This document shows, piece by piece, positions 53,064 through 62,468 of a DNA stretch of 64,000 bases. A model generated the notes under the pieces. The model was not told where the DNA came from, made no database searches, and saw only the letters and a list, made by a program, of their open reading frames with translations. Each line of letters begins with the position of its first letter. The stretch's first letter is position 1. Origin of the DNA: Aquiflexum lacus (GTDB lineage: Bacteria; Bacteroidota; Bacteroidia; Cytophagales; Cyclobacteriaceae); NCBI RefSeq assembly GCF_015476655.1, contig NZ_JABFHF010000007.1, positions 62,001 to 126,000 of the forward strand, given 5' to 3'. Made by a program: the position numbers and the translations under genes.

Positions 53064-54281
53064 TTGAACCTTTCCTATTTTATTGCCAAAAGAATCAGTT
53101 TTAAGCGAACAGGTGGGTTTACAGGTACCATTCACCGCATAGCGGTCGCTTCAGTCGCCATTGGCATAGCAATATCGATTATTTCATTTATGATATTGGG
53201 TGGGTTTCAAAATGAAATTTCGGACAAAGTTTTTTCTTTCACGGGGCATTTTCAAGTGCAGAAGTTTATGTCAGGAAATGCTTTTGAGGAGTCTCCTACC
53301 TCCAAATTATCTGACTTTTACACTACCTACACCCAAAATGAGCTGATCAGGCATGTACAGGTCTATGCGCACAAACCTGGATTATTAAAGGGAGATGAAG
53401 AGGTAGAAGGTGTCTTGATGAAAGGAGTGGGGCCGGATTTTGATACACTTAGATTCAAGGATTCAATCATCAAGGGCCGCTTTATTCAGTTTTCAGATTC
53501 GAGTGCCAGTAATGAAATAGTGTTGAGCAAAAAGATTGCTGACAAACTATTGTTGGATGTTGGGGAAAGGATTACCATGTATTTTGTGCAGGAACCTCCA
53601 CGCTTCAGGCGGTTTGAGATTGTCGGATTATATGAAACATTTCTTGAAAATTTTGATGATAAAATCATTCTTGGAGACATTCAAACCATCAGAAATCTAA
53701 ACGATTGGACGGATGATCAAGTAGGAGGTTTTGAAATCTTTGTACATAATCCTTCAAAGATGGAGGAGTTCAGTGACCCGATCTATGAATCTTTGGATTA
53801 TGATCTTAAGCTGATCAAAGTGACGGACAAATACATTGAAATCTTCGATTGGTTGATTTTGCTCAATAATAATGTTTATATCTTTTTAGGTTTGATCCTT
53901 TTTGTGGCAGCATTTAATATGGTTTCCATCTTATTTATCCTGATCATGGAAAGGACTCAAATGATTGGGGTATTAAAGGCACTTGGAGCAAAAAACAAAC
54001 AGATAAGAAAAATTTTTGTCTGGAATGGTGTGCGGATAATTGGCAGGGGTTTACTTTTTGGGAATGCCATTGGATTGGGTTTCGGTCTGTTACAACAAAA
54101 ATTCCGGTTTATTTCTCTTGACCCCGAAAGCTATTATATGTCCTTTGTCCCAATATCCTGGAATTGGCCTGTATTTTTGATTCTCAATATTTCTGTATTA
54201 CTGGTAACTACCTTGGTTCTGTTTATACCTGCTATGCTGATCAGTAATATTCAACCCATCAAAGCGATACGTTTTGATTAG
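53064..54281 (+). CDS. FtsX/LolC-type ABC transporter permease
   Basis: A 405-aa protein with one N-terminal helix (about 24-46, VASVAIGIAISIISFMILGG), a large periplasmic MacB-like domain (about 50-255) and three C-terminal helices (about 268-295, 315-345, 365-395). LYETFLENFDDKIILG and MERTQMIGVLKALGAKNKQIRK are typical for lipoprotein-releasing permeases. The start is TTG 53064, as no ATG is available ahead of LSYFIAKRISF. No ATPase gene is adjacent. Its end overlaps the convergent glycosyltransferase gene by 23 bp. Confidence 0.9.
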   Translation: MNLSYFIAKRISFKRTGGFTGTIHRIAVASVAIGIAISIISFMILGGFQNEISDKVFSFTGHFQVQKFMSGNAFEESPTSKLSDFYTTYTQNELIRHVQVYAHKPGLLKGDEEVEGVLMKGVGPDFDTLRFKDSIIKGRFIQFSDSSASNEIVLSKKIADKLLLDVGERITMYFVQEPPRFRRFEIVGLYETFLENFDDKIILGDIQTIRNLNDWTDDQVGGFEIFVHNPSKMEEFSDPIYESLDYDLKLIKVTDKYIEIFDWLILLNNNVYIFLGLILFVAAFNMVSILFILIMERTQMIGVLKALGAKNKQIRKIFVWNGVRIIGRGLLFGNAIGLGFGLLQQKFRFISLDPESYYMSFVPISWNWPVFLILNISVLLVTTLVLFIPAMLISNIQPIKAIRFD

Positions 54282-55011
54282 GTTTGTAAGATTTAAACCA
54301 ACTCATCACTTTCATTTGAAACACCCCAATTACAGCTTCCCTGAAGATTCTTGTGTTCATTTTTGAGGTTCCTTTGGTTCGATCTGTAAAAATGATAGGA
54401 ATCTCTTTGATCTTGAAACCAAGCTTCCATGTCGTGAATTTCATTTCGATCTGAAAAGCGTAACCGATGAATTTGATCTTATCCAGTTTGATGGTTTCCA
54501 ACACATTTCTTCGATAACATTTGAATCCGGCAGTGGCATCCTTAAATGGCATTCCTGTAATGAACTGAACATACTTGCTCGCAAAGAAGGATAGCAAAAC
54601 CCTTCCCATTGGCCAATTGACCACATTTACCCCTGTAACATATCTTGAGCCTATCACCAAATCATAACCTTCCTCAGCAGCAGTTTTGTGTAATCTGATC
54701 AAGTCATGTGGATTGTGGGAAAAATCAGCATCCATTTCAAAAACATATTGATAGCCGCACATCAGGGCATATTGAAATCCTTCCAAATAGGCTGTTCCAA
54801 GACCAAGCTTTCCTGGTCTTTGCAGCAGGTGAATTCTTTCGGGGAATTCATGTTGAAGTTTTTTTACTTCCTCAGCAGTTCCGTCGGGAGAATTGTCATC
54901 TATCACCAACAATTCAAAATCACCCTCCAAAGCCATGATAGCCAATGCAATGTCCCGGATGTTTTCCAGTTCATTGTAGGTAGGGATGATGACCAATTTA
55001 TCTTTTCTCAT
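54259..55011 (-). CDS. polyprenol-phosphate mannosyltransferase-like glycosyltransferase (GT2)
   Basis: From ATG 55011 (MRKDKLVIIPTYNELENI) the protein has 250 aa. GT-A motifs: LLVIDDNSPDGTAEEVKKL, FEMDADFSHNPHDLIRL (DxD) and FKDATAGFKCYRRNVLE. This is the Dpm1-like set without the C-terminal membrane domain. It transfers mannose or glucose to a polyprenyl phosphate carrier on the cytoplasmic side. The longer frame starts at TTG 55020. Confidence 0.92.
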   Translation of the reverse strand: MRKDKLVIIPTYNELENIRDIALAIMALEGDFELLVIDDNSPDGTAEEVKKLQHEFPERIHLLQRPGKLGLGTAYLEGFQYALMCGYQYVFEMDADFSHNPHDLIRLHKTAAEEGYDLVIGSRYVTGVNVVNWPMGRVLLSFFASKYVQFITGMPFKDATAGFKCYRRNVLETIKLDKIKFIGYAFQIEMKFTTWKLGFKIKEIPIIFTDRTKGTSKMNTRIFREAVIGVFQMKVMSWFKSYKPNQNVSL

Positions 55012-55114
55012 AAAAACCAAAACCCAAAAATATGATTAATAGCATGTAATTTTTGATTTGTTGCCATTAAATGCAAAAATTGATATATAATTGTTTGAAA
55101 ATGAGAATAACAAA

Positions 55115-55996
55115 ATGATGAAAGTAGCCATAGTTACCTATGATTCTAAAGGAAGCTATCCTGATTATAATGAGGAAGATGAAAATTTAGTATTGGGAAA
55201 TATTTTAAAGAATTTAGACTTGGATTACAAATTGGAAATCTGGTCTGATCCTCAAGTGGATTGGACACAATTCACTCACTTGTTGATCAAGTCTCCTTGG
55301 GATTATTTTGATAGGTATCCCGAATTTTTGATTTGGTGTAATTATGTCAGAAGTCTGGGATTGAAGATTTTCAATAACATGGATACCATTTTGTGGAACT
55401 CAGACAAAAAATACCTTTTGGATGTTCAGAAAAAAGGATTTCAAATTGTGCCTACATTTTTTCTTGAAAAAGGAAATGAACCTGATTTGGAAATTTGTTT
55501 CCAAAAATTCGACACAGATCATTTGGTGATCAAGCCTACGGTAAGTGGCGGGTCAAAAAACACTTTGAAACTCGATAAAAATAATTGGAGAATTCAGAAA
55601 TCTACCATTGATTCTTTTCTGGAATCTGAGGATTATATGGTGCAACCGTTCATAGAAGAGATTGCATCGGTAGGGGAGTATTCTTATTTATATTTTAATG
55701 GACAGTTTTCACATGCTGTATTAAAAAGTGCCAAAACAGGAGAGTTCAGGGTACAGCATTACTTTGGTGGGCAGGTCCAACAAGTAAATCCTTCGTCAGA
55801 TCAACTTCATTACCTTCAAAAAATCGTGAATGAGTTTGCTAGTGAGACACTTTACGCTAGGGTAGATGGCATTTGGATTGAAGGTGTTTTCTATCTGATG
55901 GAACTAGAACTGATAGAGCCTTATCTATTCCTGTTTACATCCGAAAGCGCGAAAAACAATTACAGGGAAGCAGTGAAAAAGAAGTTGGGGGTTTAG
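55115..55996 (+). CDS. ATP-grasp domain protein (RimK/glutathione-synthetase-like)
   Basis: From ATG 55115 the protein has 293 aa; TTG 55091 would add eight residues. It begins MMKVAIVTYDSKGSYPDYNE. The ATP-grasp core is seen in DHLVIKPTVSGGSKNTLKL (lysine for ATP, glycine loop), MVQPFIEEIASVGEYSYLYF, and YARVDGIWIEGVFYLMELELIEP (metal ligands at the end). It ligates a carboxylate to an amine or thiol. Such orphan proteins often work on small peptides or antibiotics; the substrate is unknown. Confidence 0.85.
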   Translation: MMKVAIVTYDSKGSYPDYNEEDENLVLGNILKNLDLDYKLEIWSDPQVDWTQFTHLLIKSPWDYFDRYPEFLIWCNYVRSLGLKIFNNMDTILWNSDKKYLLDVQKKGFQIVPTFFLEKGNEPDLEICFQKFDTDHLVIKPTVSGGSKNTLKLDKNNWRIQKSTIDSFLESEDYMVQPFIEEIASVGEYSYLYFNGQFSHAVLKSAKTGEFRVQHYFGGQVQQVNPSSDQLHYLQKIVNEFASETLYARVDGIWIEGVFYLMELELIEPYLFLFTSESAKNNYREAVKKKLGV

Positions 55997-56059
55997 AAAT
56001 ATTGAAAACGTATTCCTGGCAACGATCACATTGAGTCTTTACATATTTTTTTTAAAAAA

Positions 56060-56080
56060 CTTCAGGAATTATGCCTGAAG
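56060..56080 (-). terminator. intrinsic terminator hairpin
   Basis: CTTCAGG (56060-56066) and CCTGAAG (56074-56080), 7-bp stem; on the minus strand TTTTTTAAA follows. It may end the TPR gene transcript (152 bp beyond its stop) or act from both sides. Confidence 0.6.
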
Positions 56081-56231
56081 CTATTAAAACCATGTTAAAC
56101 TTTATTTTATGATAAATATCTATCAATATCCAACCCGCCGCCCGGAGGGAAGGTATCAACGAATATCTATTGAGTTAATAATGACGGTCAATTTGATGAT
56201 TGTCAGATTTGCGGACATTCACTGAACAACC

Positions 56232-57017
56232 CTACTCACAGTACTCCATATGCATCTGAGCATAAACACTTCCCTTTTCAGCAGCCTCTTTAAGATCTTT
56301 GCAACCTGATCTATCATCCATTTCAAGTTTTGCGTACCCCCTTCTTGCAAGTGCCTCAATATGATTGGGGTTGACTTTCAGAATATCATCAAAATCTTCC
56401 ATGGCCCATTCAGAATATCCAATCAGCAAACGGATTAGACCCCTGTTATATTTGGCAGGAAGGTTGTCCGGGTCAAAGTTAAGGCACATATTAAAGGAAC
56501 CTGCGGCACCTAAGATATCACCTATTTGGGATCTTGCCATGCCCTGATAGAAATACACTTTGGAATCCTTTGGCCTCATTTCTTTGGCAAGCTGTAAAAA
56601 CTCATCAGCACTTTTGTAATTTTTATTCATCAGCATGGCCCTACCCAAAAGATAAATAATCTCAAAATCTTCCTCATCCTGATTGGCGGCCAATAAAAGG
56701 TATTTTTCAGCATTTTTATAATCCTCCTGTTTCCAATATAACTTTCCAATGCCTGCATAAGCTTGGGCATAATTGGGTTCAAAACGAATAATGGTCTTAT
56801 AATCCTCCAAGGCTTCCTCATATTTTTCAAGCTCTTCATAAGATCGGGCTCGCAGATGTAGCGATTTGACATCAGTGACATTTAAAAATAACGCTTTAGA
56901 AAACTCAGAAACTGCTTGTTCATATTTTGCCTGATGGAAGTACATTTCACCTTCCGAAAAACTACCAAAACAGGAGGGCAGCATTAAAAGTAGACACAAA
57001 TAGAAAACCAAGCGCAT
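56232..57017 (-). CDS. tetratricopeptide-repeat lipoprotein
   Basis: A 261-aa protein with lipobox LMLPSC (Cys16) and six or seven consecutive TPR units (for example GEMYFHQAKYEQAVSEFSKA, ARSYEELEKYEEALEDYKTI, GKLYWKQEDYKNAEKYLLLA). TPR proteins act as scaffolds for protein complexes. No partner is indicated by neighbours. Confidence 0.9.
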   Translation of the reverse strand: MRLVFYLCLLLMLPSCFGSFSEGEMYFHQAKYEQAVSEFSKALFLNVTDVKSLHLRARSYEELEKYEEALEDYKTIIRFEPNYAQAYAGIGKLYWKQEDYKNAEKYLLLAANQDEEDFEIIYLLGRAMLMNKNYKSADEFLQLAKEMRPKDSKVYFYQGMARSQIGDILGAAGSFNMCLNFDPDNLPAKYNRGLIRLLIGYSEWAMEDFDDILKVNPNHIEALARRGYAKLEMDDRSGCKDLKEAAEKGSVYAQMHMEYCE

Positions 57018-57117
57018 AATGATAAATTGTATTCATCCAAAACTAATAAAATAATTAAATTTACACAAATAATCTACTATGCTTTTAATATAAAATCTGA
57101 ACATTGCCCTCTGCCCA

Positions 57118-58212
57118 CTACAACACCCCCTTCGTACTCGGAAGTTGATTCAAGGCATTCAAGTCTCTTTTGACAGCCATCTTTATTGCCCTTGCAAGCC
57201 CTTTGAAAATTGCTTCAATCTTGTGGTGTTCATTGGTGCCTTCGGCTTTGATGTTCAAGTTACATTTGGCGGTATCACTAAATGATTTGAAGAAATGATA
57301 AAACATTTCGGTGGGCATATCCCCGATTTTTTCTCTTTTGAATTCTGCATCCCAGACCATCCAAGGCCTACCCCCAAAATCTATTGCAACCTGTGCCAAG
57401 ACATCATCCATAGGCAAAAGGAAACCGTAGCGGTAAATACCTTTTTTGTCACCAAGGGCTTTCAGATACGCTTCCCCTAAAGCCAATGCAGTATCTTCGA
57501 TGGTGTGGTGTTCATCTATATGCAGGTCCCCTTTGACTTCGATCAAAAGGTCAGTTCCACCATGCTTGCCCAATTGTTCCAACATGTGGTCAAAAAAAGG
57601 TAATCCTGTAAAGATTTCGCATTTTCCGGAACCATCAACATTAACCCTGATATGTATTTCGGTTTCAGAGGTTTTTCGAAACACTTCTCCAATTCGGGAT
57701 GGCATTTTAAGGTGTTCATAGATTTCATCCCAGTTTTTGGTGCAAAAAGTAGCCTCCTTGTTTTGTTCACCTATAAATATGGACTTGCAGCCCAGGTTTT
57801 TGGCCATTTGAATATCAGTTTTCCGGTCACCGATCACATAAGAATTGGCCAAGTCATAATCGCCGTTCAGGTATTCCGTCAACATGCCAATGCCGGGCTT
57901 TCGTGTAGGAAGCTTTTCATGTTCAAATGACCTATCGATATGAACTTTGGAAAAATGAATGCCTTCATTTTCTAAGGTCAGCATCATTTTATTATGGGCT
58001 GGCCAAAAAGTATTCTCTGGAAAAGAATCGGTACCCATTCCATCCTGATTGGTCACCATCACCAATTCATAATCTGTTTCCTCCGCAATTTTGCGCAGAT
58101 TGGATATTGCCTTAGGCAAAAACTCAAGATCCTCAAGACTATCAATCTGGAAATCACTGGGTGGTTCTACTATAATGGTACCGTCGCGGTCGATAAAAAG
58201 TACTTTTTTCAT
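57118..58212 (-). CDS. hisB: bifunctional histidinol-phosphatase / imidazoleglycerol-phosphate dehydratase
   Basis: A 364-aa fusion. Residues 1-165 are a HAD phosphatase with the nucleophile motif [13 protein letters not shown] and the HisB zinc region; about 172-364 form the IGPD domain with its two HH motifs, [17 protein letters not shown] and [17 protein letters not shown]. The enzymes carry out two steps of histidine synthesis. Fourth gene in the order hisG-hisD-hisC-hisB, but separated from hisC by a 318-bp repeat-filled gap. Confidence 0.97.
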   Translation of the reverse strand: MKKVLFIDRDGTIIVEPPSDFQIDSLEDLEFLPKAISNLRKIAEETDYELVMVTNQDGMGTDSFPENTFWPAHNKMMLTLENEGIHFSKVHIDRSFEHEKLPTRKPGIGMLTEYLNGDYDLANSYVIGDRKTDIQMAKNLGCKSIFIGEQNKEATFCTKNWDEIYEHLKMPSRIGEVFRKTSETEIHIRVNVDGSGKCEIFTGLPFFDHMLEQLGKHGGTDLLIEVKGDLHIDEHHTIEDTALALGEAYLKALGDKKGIYRYGFLLPMDDVLAQVAIDFGGRPWMVWDAEFKREKIGDMPTEMFYHFFKSFSDTAKCNLNIKAEGTNEHHKIEAIFKGLARAIKMAVKRDLNALNQLPSTKGVL

Positions 58213-58530
58213 GGGTTATAGGTTTGTTTGATTTTAATCTAATTATTCAGAAATGGTGCCAATTAGGACATTCACTTTATTTTTGGACGGAAGACGGGAG
58301 ACCGAAGTCTGCGAGGATTGATTGTAAAGCATCTCTATGAGTTTACAGCTATTTATTTTAATAAATTTAGATATCCATTCTCTTCAAGAATCATAGTTTG
58401 TCACGTTCTAGTTTACTTTTTCATTTATTCTAGAGACCTTCGAGGTTTTAAAAACATCAAAGGACACGGTCTTCCGTCTCCTGTCTTCCGTCTTCATGCC
58501 TAAAGAGAACTGCATTAATAAAATTAAGAG
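58213..58530. repeat. repeat-filled gap between hisC and hisB
   Basis: Two inverted 22-bp GACGGAAGAC units (58286-58307 and, inverted, 58471-58492) flank about 160 bp of AT-rich DNA that also contains a decayed GACCTTCGAGG palindrome (58435-58466). The structure looks like a miniature inverted-repeat element without coding content. No gene accepted. Confidence 0.55.
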
Positions 58531-59592
58531 TCATAATACCTGAGATACATATTTTTCCAATTCCCCGATCAACTTTTGATTTTCTTCCTCAGTTCCTACC
58601 GAAATCCGTAAACAGTCATCGCAGAGAACCACTTTTGACCTGTCTCTTACAATGATCAGATCATTGATCAGATGGTCATATACTTTTTTTGCTCCTGACA
58701 TTTTGACCAAGACGAAGTTTGCATTGGAAGGGTAAATATGTGAGATAAAGGGAAGTTTTTCCAATGCTTTTGATAAATGGTCTTTTTCATTCAAGACTTT
58801 CTGAACCAATTCTTCAATTTTATTGGCTTGCTCTAAGGATTCAAGTACTTTTTGTTGCGTAAGTCCTGATATGTTGTAAGGTGGTTTGATAAGGTTAAGA
58901 ATCCTGATGATTTCTTCAGACGCGAAAGCCATTCCTATTCTTAAATTGGCCATTCCCCAAGCTTTAGAGAAAGTCTGCATCACCAATAAATTGGGGAAAT
59001 CATTTAATTCGTTGGTAAAACTTGGCTCGTCACTGAAATCAATATAGGCTTCATCTACTACCACCAATCCATTAAAGCCTGCAATAATGCTTCGGATGTC
59101 CTGCCTTTTCATTTTGTTTCCACTCGGATTGTTGGGTGAGCAGATAAAGATTATTTTGGTACAGGAATCTACAGATTCTATGATTTCCTTTGGTTTTAAT
59201 TGAAAATCTGCTGTAAGGTTTACTTTTTTTACAGCAATGTCATTGATAGAAGCCGAAACCTCATACATCCCATAAGTTGGTGGCAGCAAAATGATATTAT
59301 CCTTTCCGGGAATGCAAAATGCCCGCATCAATAAATCTATGGCTTCATCACTTCCATTGCCCAAGAAAATCTGAGTAGGTCGAACACCTTTGATAAAAGA
59401 TAGCTTTTCCTTTATCTCCAACTGATATGGATCGGGGTAGCGGTTAAAAGGCTCCCCGGTCAATGAACCGTAAGGATTTTCGTTGGCATCCAGAAATACA
59501 CCTTCTTTTCCTGAATATTCGTCGCGGGCAGAGGAATAAGGTTTGATTCCCAAAATATGGGGTCTCAATAAGTTCTCTAATGAAAAAGACAT
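58531..59592 (-). CDS. hisC: histidinol-phosphate aminotransferase
   Basis: A 353-aa fold-type I PLP enzyme: LDANENPYG (about 34-42), GNGSDEAIDLLMRAF, ICSPNNPSGN, VVDEAYIDFS and the PLP lysine in QTFSKAWGMANLRIG. It turns imidazole-acetol phosphate into histidinol phosphate. Its ATG overlaps the last base of hisD. Confidence 0.96.
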   Translation of the reverse strand: MSFSLENLLRPHILGIKPYSSARDEYSGKEGVFLDANENPYGSLTGEPFNRYPDPYQLEIKEKLSFIKGVRPTQIFLGNGSDEAIDLLMRAFCIPGKDNIILLPPTYGMYEVSASINDIAVKKVNLTADFQLKPKEIIESVDSCTKIIFICSPNNPSGNKMKRQDIRSIIAGFNGLVVVDEAYIDFSDEPSFTNELNDFPNLLVMQTFSKAWGMANLRIGMAFASEEIIRILNLIKPPYNISGLTQQKVLESLEQANKIEELVQKVLNEKDHLSKALEKLPFISHIYPSNANFVLVKMSGAKKVYDHLINDLIIVRDRSKVVLCDDCLRISVGTEEENQKLIGELEKYVSQVL

Positions 59593-60884
59593 TATTTTTT
59601 CTCTTTTAGGTATTTAAGGCGGATACTGACAGCATTCTTATGAGCATCCAACATTTCATTGGCAGCCATGAGCTCTACTATAGGGCCGAGTTTTTTGATA
59701 CCCTTCTCCGTGATTTTTTGATAAGTAATCTTTTTGACAAAACTATCTAAAGAAACCCCGCTGTAGTTTTTAGCATAACCATAGGTAGGTAAGGTATGGT
59801 TGGTACCTGAAGCATAATCACCAGCAGATTCGGGTGTGAAATTACCTATGAAAACTGATCCAGCATTTTTGATTTGACGGACCACTTCATCTTCATTTTC
59901 AACACAAATGATGAGGTGTTCGGGCGCATAGTCATTGATCAGGTCGATCGCCTTTTCCTGTTTGGCGATTATAACTGCAACAGAGTTTTCAAGTGCTTTT
60001 TTGGCCATATCCTTTCTTGGAAGTTTGGGAAGTTGTACTTCTATTTCCTCTAGGATTTTATTGGCAATTTTTTCAGAGGAAGCTACAAGGATGACCTGTG
60101 AATCAACTCCGTGTTCTGCTTGGGAAAGTAAGTCTGCTGCAACAAAAGCCGGTATAGCAGTATGGTCTGCATATACCAATACCTCCGAAGGACCCGCAGG
60201 CATGTCAATGGCAACGCCTTTTTTAACTGCCAATTGCTTCGCTGCAGTCACATATTGGTTTCCTGGACCAAAGATCTTATCCACTTTGGGAACGGATTCA
60301 GTACCATAGGTCATGGCGGCAATTGCCTGTGCCCCTCCGGCCTTTACAATTTTATCAATTCCGATTAAATCTGCCGTGTAGAGAATTGCAGGGTGAATAT
60401 TCCCTTCTTTGTCTGGAGGTGTACAAAGGACAATTTCTTCACATCCTGCAAGATTAGCGGGAATGCCCAACATCAAAACTGTGGAGAAAAGTGGCGCTGT
60501 GCCGCCGGGAATATACAAACCAACTTTTTGGATTGGAACAGACCTCCTCATGCAGGTGACCCCTTCCATCACTTCCATTTCTAGGTCCGGGGTTGTTTGG
60601 GCTTCATGAAATTGCTCTATATTTTGTTTTGCAACCTGAATCGCTTCCTTTAGTTTTGGATCGACAGTCTCCCTTGCATGAAAAATCTCTTCCATCGATA
60701 CCAATAGGGTTTTAATTTGAACATGGTCATACTCCAATGCAAATTTTTTCAATGCCTTGTCGCCCAGTCTTTTGACCTTTTGCATGATCGGCTTGACGAT
60801 CTTTTCAATTTCCTTGGTTTTCTGAACAGGTCTCTTTAATTCCTTTGTCCATTCGGATTTTGTGGGGTTGTATATGGTTTTCAT
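59592..60884 (-). CDS. hisD: histidinol dehydrogenase
   Basis: A 430-aa zinc enzyme with VGLYIPGGTAPLFSTVLMLG, GAQAIAAMTYGTESVPKVDK, IFGPGNQYVTAAKQ, DMPAGPSEVLVYAD, LLSQAEHGVDSQVILV (Gln/His zinc ligands) and the late APEHLIICVEN and ASGTNHTLPTYGYAK. It oxidises histidinol to histidine in two steps. Overlaps hisC by one base; a 427-bp gap separates it from hisG. Confidence 0.97.
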   Translation of the reverse strand: MKTIYNPTKSEWTKELKRPVQKTKEIEKIVKPIMQKVKRLGDKALKKFALEYDHVQIKTLLVSMEEIFHARETVDPKLKEAIQVAKQNIEQFHEAQTTPDLEMEVMEGVTCMRRSVPIQKVGLYIPGGTAPLFSTVLMLGIPANLAGCEEIVLCTPPDKEGNIHPAILYTADLIGIDKIVKAGGAQAIAAMTYGTESVPKVDKIFGPGNQYVTAAKQLAVKKGVAIDMPAGPSEVLVYADHTAIPAFVAADLLSQAEHGVDSQVILVASSEKIANKILEEIEVQLPKLPRKDMAKKALENSVAVIIAKQEKAIDLINDYAPEHLIICVENEDEVVRQIKNAGSVFIGNFTPESAGDYASGTNHTLPTYGYAKNYSGVSLDSFVKKITYQKITEKGIKKLGPIVELMAANEMLDAHKNAVSIRLKYLKEKK

Positions 60885-61311
60885 TTCAAATTCATTGATG
60901 GTTGGAAAAGCTTGCCCGCCGTGGCGGATTATTTGGTTATTTCTTGTGTATTAAGTCTCAGGTTATCAATTTTTTTAGCCCTTTCCCCTAGAGCAACGTT
61001 TGATTTTAGTTCAATTATCAATATTCTCTCATTTCAGGAACCAAATGCCCGTTCTATATCATCCGTGCCGATGGCACTCCGGGGACTTTCAATTGGTCTA
61101 TTTTCCCTTGTTGTGCCGAGGGGTTCCCCAAAATTCATCGGGGAATGCTTCCACTTCGCTAAAGTGTTAACATTCAATTTCAAGGTTCTCCTAAGCTCGT
61201 TCAGAATGACGATTCCTAAGTTTCAGCCAAACCAACATCGGTCATCCGTCATAGGACAATGTAACAACCCCTCACACCAGTCATGCTGTCACCCATCTCA
61301 AGTCTCACATC
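60885..61311. repeat. repeat-like gap between hisG and hisD
   Basis: A 427-bp spacer inside the his gene order. It contains a small hairpin GTGCC/GGCAC (61065-61077), fragments such as CTCGTTCAGAATGACGATTCC-like text (around 61195-61217) known from dispersed repeats, and a GAGA-type stretch at 61290-61318. An ORF across it (60912-61457) has no protein-like features. Confidence 0.5.
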
Positions 61312-62172
61312 TCAAATCACCATTTTCTCAATCGGAACCACCAAAATCCCCTCAGCGCCAGCAGCTCGAAGTTCTTCGATGTTTTCCCAAAACTGATCTT
61401 CGCTCAAGACGGAATGGACGGATGACCAACCTTCTTGTGCCAAAGGTAATATGGTAGGACTGCGCATTCCAGGAATCAAGCTAATGATTTTTTCAAGTGA
61501 TTCATTCGGTGCATTTAATAGGACGTACTTATTGCTTTTTCCTTTTTGAACTGCATTGATTCGAAAAAGCAGTTTATCCACAATGGCTAACTTTTCCTCA
61601 GAAAGGAATTTATTAGCGATCAGTACTGCTTCTGATTTGAAAATTTCTTCTACCTCTTTCAAGCCGTTCATCATCAGAGTAGAGCCTGAACTCACAATAT
61701 CACATATCCCTTCGGCTAAGCCTATGCTTGGAGCTATCTCCACAGAACCACTTATTTCATGGATTTCGGCATTGATATTTTTTGATCTGAGATAATCTCC
61801 TAGTATTTTGGGATAAGAGGTTGCTAGACTTTTGCCTTCAAAATAACTTACATTTTCGTAATGTTCCCCTTTTGGAATGGCAAGGGAAAGGCGACATTTG
61901 GAGAATCCCAATCTCTTGAGTATTCCAACTTCTCTGTCCTTTTCAACCAGTTCATTTTCCCCAACGATTCCCAAGTCAGCCACACCATCGGACACATATC
62001 CTGGTATATCGTCATCTCTTAAGAAAAGGAACTCAATGGGGAAATTGGTGGAGGTAGATTTGAGTTTGCCTGTACCATTATAAAATTTGATACCACATTC
62101 TTTGATGAGGCTGAGTGAGTCGTCGCTGAGTCTGCCGCTTTTCTGGACAGCAATACGGATTATTGAATTCAT
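61312..62172 (-). CDS. hisG: ATP phosphoribosyltransferase, long form
   Basis: A 286-aa enzyme: IRIAVQKSGRLSDDSLSLI, LRDDDIPGYVSDGVADLGIVGENEL, the PRPP-binding AEGICDIVSSGSTLMMNGL (about 173-191) and a C-terminal ACT-like regulatory domain (about 208-286: MRSPTILPLAQEGWSSVHSV). Long HisG enzymes work without HisZ and are inhibited by histidine through this domain. First committed step of histidine synthesis and first gene of the cluster. Confidence 0.97.
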   Translation of the reverse strand: MNSIIRIAVQKSGRLSDDSLSLIKECGIKFYNGTGKLKSTSTNFPIEFLFLRDDDIPGYVSDGVADLGIVGENELVEKDREVGILKRLGFSKCRLSLAIPKGEHYENVSYFEGKSLATSYPKILGDYLRSKNINAEIHEISGSVEIAPSIGLAEGICDIVSSGSTLMMNGLKEVEEIFKSEAVLIANKFLSEEKLAIVDKLLFRINAVQKGKSNKYVLLNAPNESLEKIISLIPGMRSPTILPLAQEGWSSVHSVLSEDQFWENIEELRAAGAEGILVVPIEKMVI

Positions 62173-62468
62173 GGGTGCAATATACGTTTAGTATCAAAAT
62201 GCCAATAAGAATTTTGGATGATTAGGCGGTATGATTATATCAACAGCCATCCGGGGCGATATGTTAAAAATTTTCCTCTTACGAGGAATGATGGATATGA
62301 AAAACATTGCCAAATGTGGTTTTGGCACAAAAAACTGAGCTATGTAGGATTGAGCTTTTCATAAGATGTACAAAGTTAACAACAGCTTTTGAACATCCAA
62401 GTTTGATTAACTTTTTTAACTTTTTGATAACAATATTTTAATTGGAATTAAGTTTACATTTCCCAAAA

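Noticed and set aside
58318-58503. 61-codon ORF in the hisC-hisB gap
   Set aside because: Covers the decayed palindrome and the inverted GACGGAAGAC unit; no coding character.
60912-61457. 181-codon ORF between hisG and hisD
   Set aside because: Runs antisense into hisG and through repeat-like DNA; Ser/Pro/Gln-rich translation without domains.
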